The notes under the pieces were generated by a model that saw only the letters and a program-made list of their open reading frames with translations, was not told where the DNA came from and did not search any database. Shown one piece after another: positions 15,292-22,406 of a stretch of DNA of 22,960 nucleotides. Where the stretch lies: assembly GCA_023511755.1 (NCBI GenBank), contig JAIMAW010000001.1, positions 1 to 22,960 on the forward strand. Direction: 5' to 3'. The stretch's first letter is position 1. Each line of letters begins with the position of its first letter. The translations under genes and the position numbers were made by a program. The stretch is from Candidatus Pacearchaeota archaeon. Lineage in GTDB: Archaea > Nanobdellota > Nanobdellia > Pacearchaeales > UBA284.

Positions 15292-15986
15292 GACCATCGG
15301 TTTTTGCTAAAATATCTATCGAGAATCGCGATTTTCCTTTTGTATTTTATCCTGAGGTAGAACCCGTAGGCTATGCCGGCAAGCAAGCCACCGAGATGGG
15401 CTGTATTGCCTACAGGCAAGCCGACAGCCACACTGACAAGCCACATCACCACAAGCATCAAAATAATCCCGAGCCACAATGGAATAGGGATTGGGATAAA
15501 CATGATGAATACAGGAATTTTTGGCGTCAAGACAGCGAGCACACCGCCGATGCCGAAAATCGCTCCGGAAGCGCCCACTGCTAACGATTCTGGCGAAGAA
15601 CCCATGCCAGGAACAGAAGCAAGAGGGGGCAGTGAGAACAAGATGAATAATGCTGAGGCAAGTAGGCCCGAGACCATATAAACAACAAAGAATCTCTTGT
15701 TGCCTATCAGGCGCTCGAGGAAAGAGCCCAAGAAAAGCAGCGAGAGCATGTTGACAAAGAGATGCGCCACGTTCCCATGCATAAACATGCTCGTTATAAG
15801 TGTCCATAACCTCTGACCTTGCAATATCGACAAGGGCTGCAGTGCGAGCTGGTAAATAACGCCATCACCATAGTAGAACTGTAACACCAGGGCTGCAAAA
15901 AACAAGAGGACATTAAGGATTATCAGCGACAGGGTTATGCTTATCCTTGGCTTTCTTGCCCTATGCATACGGATTCTTCTTATCAT
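15288..15986 (-). CDS. Rhomboid family intramembrane serine protease
   Basis: Rhomboids cleave transmembrane helices inside the membrane with a Ser-His dyad. The 232-residue protein has about six to seven helices. It carries the HGNVAHLFVNM motif (H70, H75, N79), the nucleophile motif GASGAIFG with S140, and the His of GNTAHLGGLLAG at H197. All expected active-site residues are present, so it should be active. It begins 5 nt after the stop of tfe and probably shares its transcript. Substrates are unknown. Its stop overlaps that of the convergent unknown gene. Confidence 0.93.
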   Translation of the reverse strand: MIRRIRMHRARKPRISITLSLIILNVLLFFAALVLQFYYGDGVIYQLALQPLSILQGQRLWTLITSMFMHGNVAHLFVNMLSLLFLGSFLERLIGNKRFFVVYMVSGLLASALFILFSLPPLASVPGMGSSPESLAVGASGAIFGIGGVLAVLTPKIPVFIMFIPIPIPLWLGIILMLVVMWLVSVAVGLPVGNTAHLGGLLAGIAYGFYLRIKYKRKIAILDRYFSKNRWS

Positions 15987-15991
15987 TAGAT

Positions 15992-16621
15992 TTACATCTT
16001 TTTCTTGCCTTTTTTTCTTTTGATTTTATTAATCTTCTTTGATTTCCTTGTCTTCTTGACTTTTATTTTGTACTTGGGCGTTATCCTCTCAAGTTCTTCT
16101 CGAATGGCCTCTAGGTCTTTCTTAAGGTTGTCCATCCTATTAGTTATTTCCCTGATTTTCTGCTCCCTTGGCACATTCTCGAGGAGCTTACCACACTCCG
16201 GACAGATGAAATTATAGTGCAGGGCTGTCTCTTCGCTCATTTCTATTCCATCATTCGCGCAGAAGTAAAAGTTCTTCATCTGCCTGCTTTTCAACAAATT
16301 TTCCCAATCCCTAAGCTCCCGAGTCTTTAACCTTGTAAGAGTCTGTAAGGCCTTGATGTTATTGAGAGTCCAGAAATAGGTGTACCATCCCTTTCGTCTG
16401 TCTTTCTTTCTTGTCGAGTCCATTATATTGAAACTCGATATCTTGTAAAGTATGTTCCTTGCCTGGTTGATTGTTAAACCGAGTTTGTCAGCAATTTTGA
16501 ACTCATTAACATTCTTTTTCTGGAACAAGACCTCGAGAATAGCCTCAGAATTTCTTCCTGCGATAATTCTTATCAGCTCTCTAAGCAAAGCGAAAAGTCT
16601 CTTGTCCTTTGCCTTGATCAT
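15992..16621 (-). CDS. tfe: Transcription initiation factor TFE (alpha subunit)
   Basis: TFE helps RNA polymerase melt promoters. The 209-residue protein has an N-terminal winged helix (about 13-95) with SEAILEVLFQKKNVNEFKIADKLGL, QARNILYKISSF and GWYTYFWTLN. A zinc-ribbon-like region follows (118-147), FYFCANDGIEM...FICPECGKLL. Only three Cys are visible (C121, C140, C143); D124 stands where a fourth Cys would complete a ribbon. A coiled-coil stretch (about 153-178) leads to a very Lys-rich tail. TATA-like ATTTAAAT at 16666-16673 implies a leader of about 22 nt. The rhomboid gene follows 5 nt downstream. Confidence 0.88.
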   Translation of the reverse strand: MIKAKDKRLFALLRELIRIIAGRNSEAILEVLFQKKNVNEFKIADKLGLTINQARNILYKISSFNIMDSTRKKDRRKGWYTYFWTLNNIKALQTLTRLKTRELRDWENLLKSRQMKNFYFCANDGIEMSEETALHYNFICPECGKLLENVPREQKIREITNRMDNLKKDLEAIREELERITPKYKIKVKKTRKSKKINKIKRKKGKKKM

Positions 16622-16665
16622 CTTTCCATGTCCCGCCTCTTTTATTCTTGTTTTATTACTATAGA

Positions 16666-16699
16666 ATTTAAATAACGAAATAGCAAACTTTTTATATTT
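16666..16699. promoter_or_regulatory. Divergent promoter region between tfe and the 16718 gene
   Basis: ATTTAAAT (16666-16673) suits tfe on the minus strand. TTTATATTT (16691-16699) is centred about 23 nt before the plus-strand ATG at 16718, giving a leaderless message. The two boxes lie back to back within 34 bp. Confidence 0.45.
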
Positions 16700-16717
16700 T
16701 AAATAGTTTTCCGTCCT

Positions 16718-17338
16718 ATGCCTATATTCAAGAAAAAGAAAAAAGAGGGAGCGCCTGTGGCGCCTAGGGCACCCGGCGCCGGGCCTAGTACAGAGGCAGG
16801 AGTTGAGTATTCTTATCCTGAAGTCGAAGAAATAAAAGCCTCTGCAAAGCCCGAGCCAGTAGCAGAGCTTCCCTCATTGCCCGAACTCCCCGAGCTTCCT
16901 GAGCTACCCGAATTACCCGAACGAGTCGCTAACGGGTTGTCGAGGGAGGAGGAAGAAGAGATAAAGGCCAAGCTTCCGAAAAAATTGACACAGGAGATAG
17001 GGCCAACGCCGGTTATGAGAAGCCCTGTAGAAGCAACGAGGCCTGCTACTGCTATTGCGGCTGCTCCCAGCATTCCTCAAGAGCCAAGGATTAGCAAGCA
17101 AGTTGAGAGGGAACTGAAGCCAAGACCCGTTTTCATAAAAGTAGACAAGTTCAAGGAGGTAATAGCGAGTGTTGATGCTATAGAAAGAGATGTGCAGGAG
17201 ATCGCGGGCGTGATCAAGCGCTTGAAAGACATTAGGGCTAGGGAAGATAGCGAGATGGCGCGGTGGGAGCAGCAGATACAGGAAATAAGAGCAAGATTAC
17301 AGGCTATCGAAAATAATCTTGCTAGAGTTGAAGCTTAA
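16718..17338 (+). CDS. Conserved-looking hypothetical protein with (LPE)5 tract and C-terminal coiled coil
   Basis: This 206-residue soluble protein begins MPIFKKKKKEG. A disordered Pro/Ala/Glu-rich region follows, with five consecutive LPE units (about 55-69). A folded C-terminal region (about 138-205) starts FIKVDKFKEVIASVDAIERD and becomes a coiled coil (IKRLKDIRAREDSEMARWEQQIQEIRARL as scattered heptads). I recall DPANN proteins with the same FIKVDKF-type helix but no assigned role. The short basic start and long linker resemble a membrane-surface or scaffold protein; this is inference. The gene at 17352 follows 13 nt downstream, so the pair forms an operon. Confidence 0.65.
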   Translation: MPIFKKKKKEGAPVAPRAPGAGPSTEAGVEYSYPEVEEIKASAKPEPVAELPSLPELPELPELPELPERVANGLSREEEEEIKAKLPKKLTQEIGPTPVMRSPVEATRPATAIAAAPSIPQEPRISKQVERELKPRPVFIKVDKFKEVIASVDAIERDVQEIAGVIKRLKDIRAREDSEMARWEQQIQEIRARLQAIENNLARVEA

Positions 17339-17351
17339 TCGAGGCTTTAAA

Positions 17352-17729
17352 ATGGTGGTTTATGTAAGACTAGAACCGTCAGAAGAATTGGCCATAAGGA
17401 GAGCGATTCTGGAGGCAATGGCTTCGACCGTGATTTTTCACAGTACCGGTGCAGAAATTATGAAGTTGAAAAACAGCAAGAAATATGTGATGCGCGGCGT
17501 CAATACCTCTTTGAAAAACATTAGCGAAGAGCTTTTGAGATTGCGGGGCCTTTTGCCCATGTTCGAGGAAACAACAAAAGAAAGGGCAGTAGAAAAATCC
17601 AAGGCCAAGACGAAAACCAAAAATGTAACCAAGGGTGCGGCCAAAACCCCGAAAAAGGGGGAGAAAAAGAAGTCTAAATACGAAGAGGAACTCGAGAAAA
17701 TAAGAGAAAGAATCGTGAGTTTAAGCTGA
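17352..17729 (+). CDS. Hypothetical small basic protein
   Basis: The 125-residue protein starts MVVYVRLEPSEELAIRRAIL. A compact N-terminal helical domain (about 8-72) contains ILEAMASTVIFHSTGAEIMK and KNISEELLRLRGLLPMF. A Lys/Thr/Ala-rich disordered segment (about 78-107) is followed by a terminal helix, YEEELEKIRERIVSLS. The frame is open further upstream into the end of the previous gene (ATG at 17319), but the ATG at 17352 lies just after that gene's stop and gives a better N-terminus. No enzyme motif is seen. It likely works with the coiled-coil protein encoded immediately before it. Confidence 0.6.
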   Translation: MVVYVRLEPSEELAIRRAILEAMASTVIFHSTGAEIMKLKNSKKYVMRGVNTSLKNISEELLRLRGLLPMFEETTKERAVEKSKAKTKTKNVTKGAAKTPKKGEKKKSKYEEELEKIRERIVSLS

Positions 17730-17745
17730 GCTAGCCGGCTAGATT

Positions 17746-18246
17746 TTACCTTCTACCTTCTAACGCTAGGAAAGCTTTTGCTTGCGCCACTACTTCTTCG
17801 ACTTCGGTGGCCAGTCTATCCTCGTAGGCATCGATTCTTGGCTTGATGATATACTTGTCATAAATGCCCCTGAAAAACTTGGTTATTGGATTGCTTTCCC
17901 ATTTGTTCTCATAATCTCGCTCAAGTGCGCTACCGAATTTTATTTCTATCTCGCCTTTGTCTCTTTTTGTTTTAATATCCCCCCTCATCACTTCCACAGA
18001 AGTCATTCTAATAATCCTTATTGTGATCTTGACCCTAAACCTGAAATAATCGCTTATTTTGCGCAAGCATAGCCACTCTATCTCAATATCCTTACCCTCT
18101 GGCGTTATCTTCTCGCTGTATTTTTTTTCCATAACAAGATAATCGTAAGAGATGAACCACTCGTAGAGGAAGCGGTAAATCTCTTTGAAATCAAAAATTC
18201 CTGCATGGACAACCTTACCTTCAAGTACTGGGCTTAATTCCGACAT
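17746..18246 (-). CDS. Conserved-looking hypothetical protein
   Basis: This 166-residue soluble protein has the segments VVHAGIFDFKEIYRFLYEWF near the start and IEIEWLCLRKISDYFRFRVK in the middle. It also has a beta-rich ITIRIIRMTSVEV with a charged loop, and a C-terminal helical ITKFFRGIYDKYIIKPRIDAYE followed by VVAQAKAFLALEGRR. I remember very similar proteins in DPANN archaeal genomes, always without function. It converges with the 17352 gene (16 nt apart) and is read toward it. A TATA-like TATTTAAATATT (18284-18295) and AAGGTAGAG before the ATG support the start. Confidence 0.7.
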   Translation of the reverse strand: MSELSPVLEGKVVHAGIFDFKEIYRFLYEWFISYDYLVMEKKYSEKITPEGKDIEIEWLCLRKISDYFRFRVKITIRIIRMTSVEVMRGDIKTKRDKGEIEIKFGSALERDYENKWESNPITKFFRGIYDKYIIKPRIDAYEDRLATEVEEVVAQAKAFLALEGRR

Positions 18247-18308
18247 TCTCTACCTTACCTTTTGCTGCGAAAAACAAGAAAGGGGTATTTAAATATTTTT
18301 TGAGATAA

Positions 18309-18379
18309 TGCGCCAGCCGGGATTCGAACCCGGGTAACAACCTTGGGAGGGTTGTGTCTTGCCACTGGACTACTGGCGC
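18309..18379 (-). tRNA. tRNA-Gly(CCC)
   Basis: On the minus strand the 71-nt RNA folds as a cloverleaf. The acceptor is GCGCCAG/CTGGCGC, a D arm is closed by GTC/GAC, and the anticodon stem is CAACC/GGTTG with loop CTCCCAA (anticodon CCC). The T arm is CCGGG-TTCGAAT-CCCGG. The discriminator is A and no CCA is encoded. There is no intron. Confidence 0.95.
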
Positions 18380-18402
18380 TCCATAATAAGAAAAAATAAA
18401 AG

Positions 18403-18410
18403 TTTATAAA
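18403..18410 (-). promoter_or_regulatory. TATA box for tRNA-Gly
   Basis: TTTATAAA is centred about 27 nt upstream of the tRNA 5' end, placing the start of transcription at or just before the mature end. Confidence 0.5.
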
Positions 18411-18564
18411 GTTTAATTAAATGTAAAATGGAAGGTTAGGGGCGAGAAAGAAAAATGGAAACAAGATGTGGAAAAATAAGAAGCAAAGCACTACTCATAG
18501 CTACCATCTAGATAAAAAGAAGGCAGCAAAGAAAAATTTTCGGGAGCGGAATGAAATGAAGTAA

Positions 18565-18723
18565 ACCGTGGGCGCCCTCGCAATTGCATCTAACGATGTT
18601 AGTTCCCAACGAATACCTGGAGCTGTCAAGGAGCTGACCAGTTGGATAAAAGCGACGAAGAAGTTTCTGAGCGATAGCGAAGAAATTGAAACTAATCGCT
18701 ATTATATGACCCGAACGGAGTGA
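18565..18723 (+). pseudogene. Possible IS200/IS605 TnpB C-terminal remnant
   Basis: This frame has no start of its own and follows a TAA at 18562. It reads TVGALAIASNDVSSQRIPGA and then about 32 more residues to TGA at 18721. The TVGAxxIA(C/S)xD pattern resembles the tail that follows the zinc ribbon in TnpB proteins (for example TVGTTGINACGD-like ends). No RuvC residues, zinc ribbon or TnpA remain, so at best this is the last piece of a decayed element. A hairpin 7 nt downstream could be its right end. The match is short and from memory, so the call is weak. Confidence 0.3.
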
Positions 18724-18729
18724 GGGCAA

Positions 18730-18746
18730 GCAACCCAAAGGGTTGC
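18730..18746. repeat. 7-bp hairpin GCAACCC-AAA-GGGTTGC
   Basis: A perfect stem with a three-base loop starts 7 nt after the TnpB-like frame and about 23 nt beyond the ferritin copy 2 stop. It may be an insertion-sequence end hairpin or an RNA 3' structure; no T-tract follows on either strand. Confidence 0.5.
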
Positions 18747-18768
18747 GAAGAGTCGTTGAAGAGAGGTG

Positions 18769-19053
18769 TCATTTCCCTATTAATTCTTCAACTTCCTTTT
18801 TTCCTTCTTCTAATTCATTTGTTTGCTCCCTATCCTCTTTTAGCAACAGGGTTTGGAACTCGCCAACATGAGTTTTTTCTTCTTTTGCTATATCCAAAAG
18901 GATTTTCTTAATATTTCCATTTGTAGTCATAGCTGCCATTTGTTCATAGAGATTTATAGCGTCTAACTCGGCTATTATTGCTGCTCTCAATATTTCTTTA
19001 TCCAAATCTTCTTTTTTGATTTTATCGAGATTTATTGGTATTTGTGACAACAT
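18769..19053 (-). CDS. Encapsulin-type ferritin-like protein, copy 2
   Basis: The 94-residue paralogue of the 5725 gene aligns without gaps and I count 61 of 94 identical residues. It keeps IAELDAINLYEQMAAM (E29, Y36, E37) and IAKEEKTHVGEF (E58, E59, H62), the presumed iron-oxidising site, and ends GKKEVEELIGK. The sequence is even closer than copy 1 to my recollection of the Pyrococcus furiosus encapsulin ferritin-like domain. AAGGAGTGG about 8 nt before the ATG gives a good ribosome site. It follows a truncated peroxiredoxin gene by 14 nt, and peroxiredoxins are themselves known encapsulin cargo. Codons are more AT-rich than in copy 1, so the two copies have been separate for a while or have different origins. 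Confidence 0.85.
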   Translation of the reverse strand: MLSQIPINLDKIKKEDLDKEILRAAIIAELDAINLYEQMAAMTTNGNIKKILLDIAKEEKTHVGEFQTLLLKEDREQTNELEEGKKEVEELIGK

Positions 19054-19067
19054 AGTTTTTCCACTCC

Positions 19068-19415
19068 TTATAATTTCTTATGACAGAGCCACCAGTCATA
19101 GCATTCAATTTCTCCAGTCTTCGCTTGTCTTAATCTCTCTTCTGCTGTTTTTACATCTGTAGCTGGCGGTATTATCACATGGTCCTTTACCAGTTCGTTA
19201 TTAGGCCAGTTGGCGGGCATAGCAACCTTGTTTTTATCTGCAATTTGCAATGCTTCTACTATTCGCACAATCTCATCCAGATTTCTTCCAAGTTCCTGCG
19301 GGTAGTAAAGAATGACCCTTATCTTTGCTTTATCATCAACAACAAAAACAGCCCTAACAGTGTTTGTTCCTTTCCCAGGGTGGATAATTGTTCGACTATA
19401 GTAGGGTTGGACTCT
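19068..19415 (-). pseudogene. Peroxiredoxin (AhpC/Prx6-type), N-terminally truncated
   Basis: From the GTG at 19268 the frame gives a 66-residue C-terminal piece ([20 protein letters not shown], then ...[12 protein letters not shown]). Reading the same frame further upstream to a stop at 19416-19418 adds about 49 residues of clear peroxiredoxin sequence, including [17 protein letters not shown] and [16 protein letters not shown]. The CYDWWLC end matches the Cys-rich tail of archaeal Prx6-type enzymes. About the first half, with the peroxidatic Cys, is absent, and the DNA before it is AT-rich non-coding. Without that Cys it cannot reduce peroxide. It runs into ferritin copy 2 after 14 nt, as if once an oxidative-stress operon. 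Confidence 0.8.
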
Positions 19416-19428
19416 CTAAAATAAAAAG

Positions 19429-19436
19429 ATATAAAT
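19429..19436 (+). promoter_or_regulatory. TATA-like box before the 19462 small frame
   Basis: ATATAAAT is centred about 29 nt before GTG 19462. The region lies directly upstream of the truncated peroxiredoxin on the other strand and could serve either side. Confidence 0.3.
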
Positions 19437-19461
19437 AGTTATATTATTTTAACGGAATTAT

Positions 19462-19581
19462 GTGGATTGCAAAAATTTAGAAGGGATAAATAAAATCGTT
19501 GAGCTATATATTAAAAACTATAATAATGGCAAATTCCCTGAATTGCCGAAGAAATTTGATGCGCCGGTTGGGATGAAGTGA
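19462..19581 (+). CDS. Short 39-residue frame, possible small protein or gene remnant
   Basis: From a GTG at 19462 the frame reads DCKNLEGINKIVELYIKNYN and ends FDAPVGMK with TGA at 19579. The residues look protein-like: a helix, then the Pro-containing ELPKKFDAPVG. A TATA-like box is suitably placed. I do not recognise it. It could be a genuine small leaderless gene or the surviving C-terminus of a gene cut at the same junction that truncated the peroxiredoxin. It is followed 21 nt later by the gene at 19603. Confidence 0.35.
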   Translation: MDCKNLEGINKIVELYIKNYNNGKFPELPKKFDAPVGMK

Positions 19582-19602
19582 AGAAAAAGGAAAAAGCTGA
19601 AA

Positions 19603-20010
19603 ATGAGAATAAAACCTACTGATAGCGAGATATTAGGAAGAAAGGCAAAAAGGCCCAGAGAGAGGCCTCTTTATTGGAACTTTATTGGCAACCCAAACGA
19701 AGAAAAGACAATTTATTATTTCTTGATTGTTAATACAGACAAGAGGCAGATTGAGGATATTTCCGGCATCTTGTACGGACAAATGCCAAGGCCCATAGAG
19801 GCAAGACAAAAAGATGGAAAACTCCAAGATTTGCATTACAGAGTTTTCATTGTAGATACCCATAATACAAGAATTGATTTATACAAGTTGAAGCGAGCGT
19901 ACAATGGCGAAATAGAGAAAGACACGAAGTTATATGAAGGCAAAAGTCCGGATAGACTGGAAAAATATGTTGTAAGCAAGCTCGAGAAAATTCTTGGACT
20001 ATCTTCTTAA
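19603..20010 (+). CDS. Hypothetical protein
   Basis: I do not recognise this 135-residue soluble protein. It is charged throughout and mixed alpha/beta: PLYWNFIGNPNEEKTIYYFL and VNTDKRQIEDISGILYGQMP in the first half, then HYRVFIVDTHNTRIDLYKLK. A basic helical end follows, SPDRLEKYVVSKLEKILGL. No signal peptide or membrane segment is seen. The ATG at 19603 is preceded by purine-rich sequence (AAAAAGGAAAAAG) that could act as a weak ribosome site. It is 45 nt upstream of metG, which has its own TATA-like element. Confidence 0.6.
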   Translation: MRIKPTDSEILGRKAKRPRERPLYWNFIGNPNEEKTIYYFLIVNTDKRQIEDISGILYGQMPRPIEARQKDGKLQDLHYRVFIVDTHNTRIDLYKLKRAYNGEIEKDTKLYEGKSPDRLEKYVVSKLEKILGLSS

Positions 20011-20024
20011 CTCACTTATCAAAA

Positions 20025-20033
20025 CTTTTTTAA
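20025..20033 (+). promoter_or_regulatory. TATA-like element for metG
   Basis: CTTTTTTAA lies about 26 nt before the metG ATG at 20056, consistent with a leaderless transcript. Confidence 0.35.
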
Positions 20034-20055
20034 GTCTCTTTCTCATTAATATTTC

Positions 20056-21906
20056 ATGGCAAAAAAGAGCAATAAGTTTTATATTACGACCGCAATAGAT
20101 TACGTAAATGCAAGGCCCCATATTGGGCATGCATTCGAGAAAGTCCTGGCTGATGCTATAGCAAGATGGCAGAAGTTGAATGGCAAACAAGTATGGTTTT
20201 TGACTGGGACAGATGAAAATGCACAGAAGAATGCACAAGCTGCAAAAGAAGCGGGCATTCAAACACAGAAATTTGTTGACCAAAATTCGAAAGTTTTCAT
20301 TGAATTATGCGAAAAACTGAATGTCTCTTACGACTATTTTATAAGGACCACCGAATCAAAACACAAAAAAGTTGCTCAAGAAATTTTCGAGAAAGTTTAC
20401 AAAAAAGGCGATATTTACAAAGGAACTTACGAGGGTCTTTATTGTTATGGCTGTGAAGCCTACAAAACTGAAAAAGATTTAGTGAATGGGAAATGCCCAG
20501 AGCATCCTGACAAAGAATTAGTGTGTTTGAGAGAAGAAGCTTATTTTTTCAAATTAAGCAAATACAAAAATCAAATTTTGAAATTTATCCCTAAGTATAT
20601 CATCCCCGAGATAAGAAGGAACGAGATCATAGCGAGATTGAAAGAAGAAGAGCTAAAAGATTTATGTGTTTCGAGAAAAGGTTTAGATTGGGGAATTGAT
20701 GTGCCTTTTGATAGAAAACACAAGATTTATGTCTGGTTTGATGCTCTTATTAATTACATTTCTGGCTCAGATGGCAATTGGCCAGCTGACTTGCATATCA
20801 TTGGCAAGGGCATTAACTGGTTTCATTCTGTAATATGGCCAGCAATGTTAATCTCTGTGGGCTATGAGTTGCCTTACAAGTTGCTTGTTCATGGTTATCT
20901 CACAATTGCAGGCAGAAAGATAAGTAAGAGCTTTGGAAAGATTATCGACCCTATTGAATTGATAGGTAAATATGGAACTGATTCTGTAAGATATTCTCTT
21001 TTGAGATGCTCTGTTTTTGAAGACTCTGACTATGATGAGGAGATTTTGATAGAGAGAAATAACAAGGAGCTTGCTGACAAATTGGGCAATCTTGTTTCGA
21101 GGGTATCGGCACTTGCAGAACAGTATGGTTTGGAAAAATGTGAAAACAAATTGCTCAAGAAATTGAAATTAAAAGCCATCGAAACTTATTTTGAAAACTA
21201 TGAAGTTGATAAGGCTCTAGCTTTAATCTTTGAATTTATTGACGCATGCAATCTTTATGTGCAAGAAAATGAGTTGTGGAAAAGCCATGACAAGAAAAAA
21301 TTGTTTGAGCTTTGCGACAGCATCAAGGCAATTGTTATATTGTTATGGCCTTTCATGCCAGAAACAAGCGAGAAAATTGCCAAGTTGCTTGAATTTGAAA
21401 TCAAGAGCATTAAACAAATTGAGAAGCCGTTAGAGGCTAAAAAAATCAAGAAATCAGAAATTCTTTTCAAGAAAATTGAATCCAAAGAATCCAAATCTGC
21501 ATCAAAAGAAGAGAAAGCAAAAGAAACTAAACAGGAGGAGGTTAAACAAACAAAAGAAACAAAGAAAATGTCAAATGTAATTCCCTACAACGAATGGGCT
21601 AAACTTGACTTGAGAGTTGGCAAGATAGTTGGAGTGAAACCACATCCGAATGCGGACAAGTTGGTGTTGCTCGAGATTGATTTGGGCGATCTTGGAAAAA
21701 GAACGCTTGTTGCAGGCATAAAACAGCATTACAGCGAGAAGGAACTAAAAGGCAAACAATGTATTGTTTTTACAAACCTCGAGCCCAAAGAAGTCCGAGG
21801 AGTGAAGAGCGAAGGCATGATACTTGCCGCAGTGAACAAAGACAAAAGCAAAGTTATTTTGATTGCGCCAGAGAAAGAAATTGAACCAGGAAGCAAGGTT
21901 GAGTAA
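20056..21906 (+). CDS. metG: Methionyl-tRNA synthetase with C-terminal tRNA-binding domain
   Basis: The enzyme charges tRNA-Met. The 616-residue protein has the class I motifs HIGH (22-25) and KISKS (288-292, variant of KMSKS). A single zinc knuckle C130-x2-C133...C147-x2-H150 resembles the Thermus enzyme and its bacterial relatives. After the anticodon-binding helices (about 340-455), a Lys/Glu-rich linker (about 476-505) joins an OB-fold tRNA-binding domain (506-616). That domain contains LDLRVGKIVGVKPHPNADKL and GIKQHYSEKELKGK. The single-knuckle core is more bacterial than the double-knuckle form common in archaea, suggesting ancient transfer, and the gene is AT-rich compared with the left half of the window. 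DUF429 follows 11 nt later. Confidence 0.95.
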   Translation: MAKKSNKFYITTAIDYVNARPHIGHAFEKVLADAIARWQKLNGKQVWFLTGTDENAQKNAQAAKEAGIQTQKFVDQNSKVFIELCEKLNVSYDYFIRTTESKHKKVAQEIFEKVYKKGDIYKGTYEGLYCYGCEAYKTEKDLVNGKCPEHPDKELVCLREEAYFFKLSKYKNQILKFIPKYIIPEIRRNEIIARLKEEELKDLCVSRKGLDWGIDVPFDRKHKIYVWFDALINYISGSDGNWPADLHIIGKGINWFHSVIWPAMLISVGYELPYKLLVHGYLTIAGRKISKSFGKIIDPIELIGKYGTDSVRYSLLRCSVFEDSDYDEEILIERNNKELADKLGNLVSRVSALAEQYGLEKCENKLLKKLKLKAIETYFENYEVDKALALIFEFIDACNLYVQENELWKSHDKKKLFELCDSIKAIVILLWPFMPETSEKIAKLLEFEIKSIKQIEKPLEAKKIKKSEILFKKIESKESKSASKEEKAKETKQEEVKQTKETKKMSNVIPYNEWAKLDLRVGKIVGVKPHPNADKLVLLEIDLGDLGKRTLVAGIKQHYSEKELKGKQCIVFTNLEPKEVRGVKSEGMILAAVNKDKSKVILIAPEKEIEPGSKVE

Positions 21907-21917
21907 ATAGCGTAAAA

Positions 21918-22406
21918 ATGAAATATTGTGGCATTGATCTTGCTGTTGCAGGAAAAACAGGGATTTGTATTTTAGATAAGAAGGCAAAATTGATTTCTAG
22001 AAAACTTTCTATAGAAGAAATAGCCAAGATTATTTGTGGCTCTGGCGCGAAAGTTGTTGCAATTGACGCACCCTTGAGCTTGCCCCACAAAAACTATTAT
22101 CGTGAGTGCGACAGAAAAGTTAGAAAAGCTGGCATTTTAATTTTTTCTTTTCATTTGCCTTCATTAGTGGAATTAGCAAAGGCAGGCATGAAACTCGCGG
22201 CCATATTGAGAAAAAACAAAATTAAAGTGATTGAAACTTACCCCCATGCTGTTTTAAAGTTAAACAAAGATATAGCAAAAAAAGTTACAAAAACGAAATT
22301 TAGGAACAAGGATGAGAGAGATGCTTATGTTTGTGCTCTCGTGGCAAAAAACTTCTTTCTCGGCAAGGCTCGCTGCTTTTCTGGCGGAGGGAAAATTTGG
22401 TACTAA
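21918..22406 (+). CDS. DUF429 protein (RNase H-like fold, predicted nuclease)
   Basis: This 162-residue protein carries the DUF429 blocks GIDLA (D7), VVAIDAPLSLP (D50), RECDRKVRKAGI (62-73), VIETYPHAV (E106) and the end motif DERDAYVCALVA (D132, D135). The spaced acidic residues match an RNase H-like metal site, so nuclease activity is predicted but not known. The gene starts 11 nt after metG and is probably co-transcribed; no functional link is obvious. The stop at 22404-22406 overlaps the stop of the convergent membrane protein gene. Confidence 0.85.
   Translation: MKYCGIDLAVAGKTGICILDKKAKLISRKLSIEEIAKIICGSGAKVVAIDAPLSLPHKNYYRECDRKVRKAGILIFSFHLPSLVELAKAGMKLAAILRKNKIKVIETYPHAVLKLNKDIAKKVTKTKFRNKDERDAYVCALVAKNFFLGKARCFSGGGKIWY

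Larger units (their letters stand above)
18421..18768. other. Gene-poor scar-like region
   Basis: About 350 nt between the tRNA-Gly promoter and the second ferritin-like gene hold no convincing intact gene. A 32-codon basic frame (18466-18564, MWKNKKQSTTHSYH...) ends in TAA, directly followed in the same frame by the TnpB-like remnant. An 8-bp palindrome GGGCGCCC and a 7-bp hairpin also lie here. Confidence 0.5.

Noticed and set aside
18421..18768. Possible structured RNA (RNase P or SRP RNA) in the gene-poor region
   Set aside because: I could not find conserved core sequences of either RNA on either strand; the frame and hairpin explain the area better.
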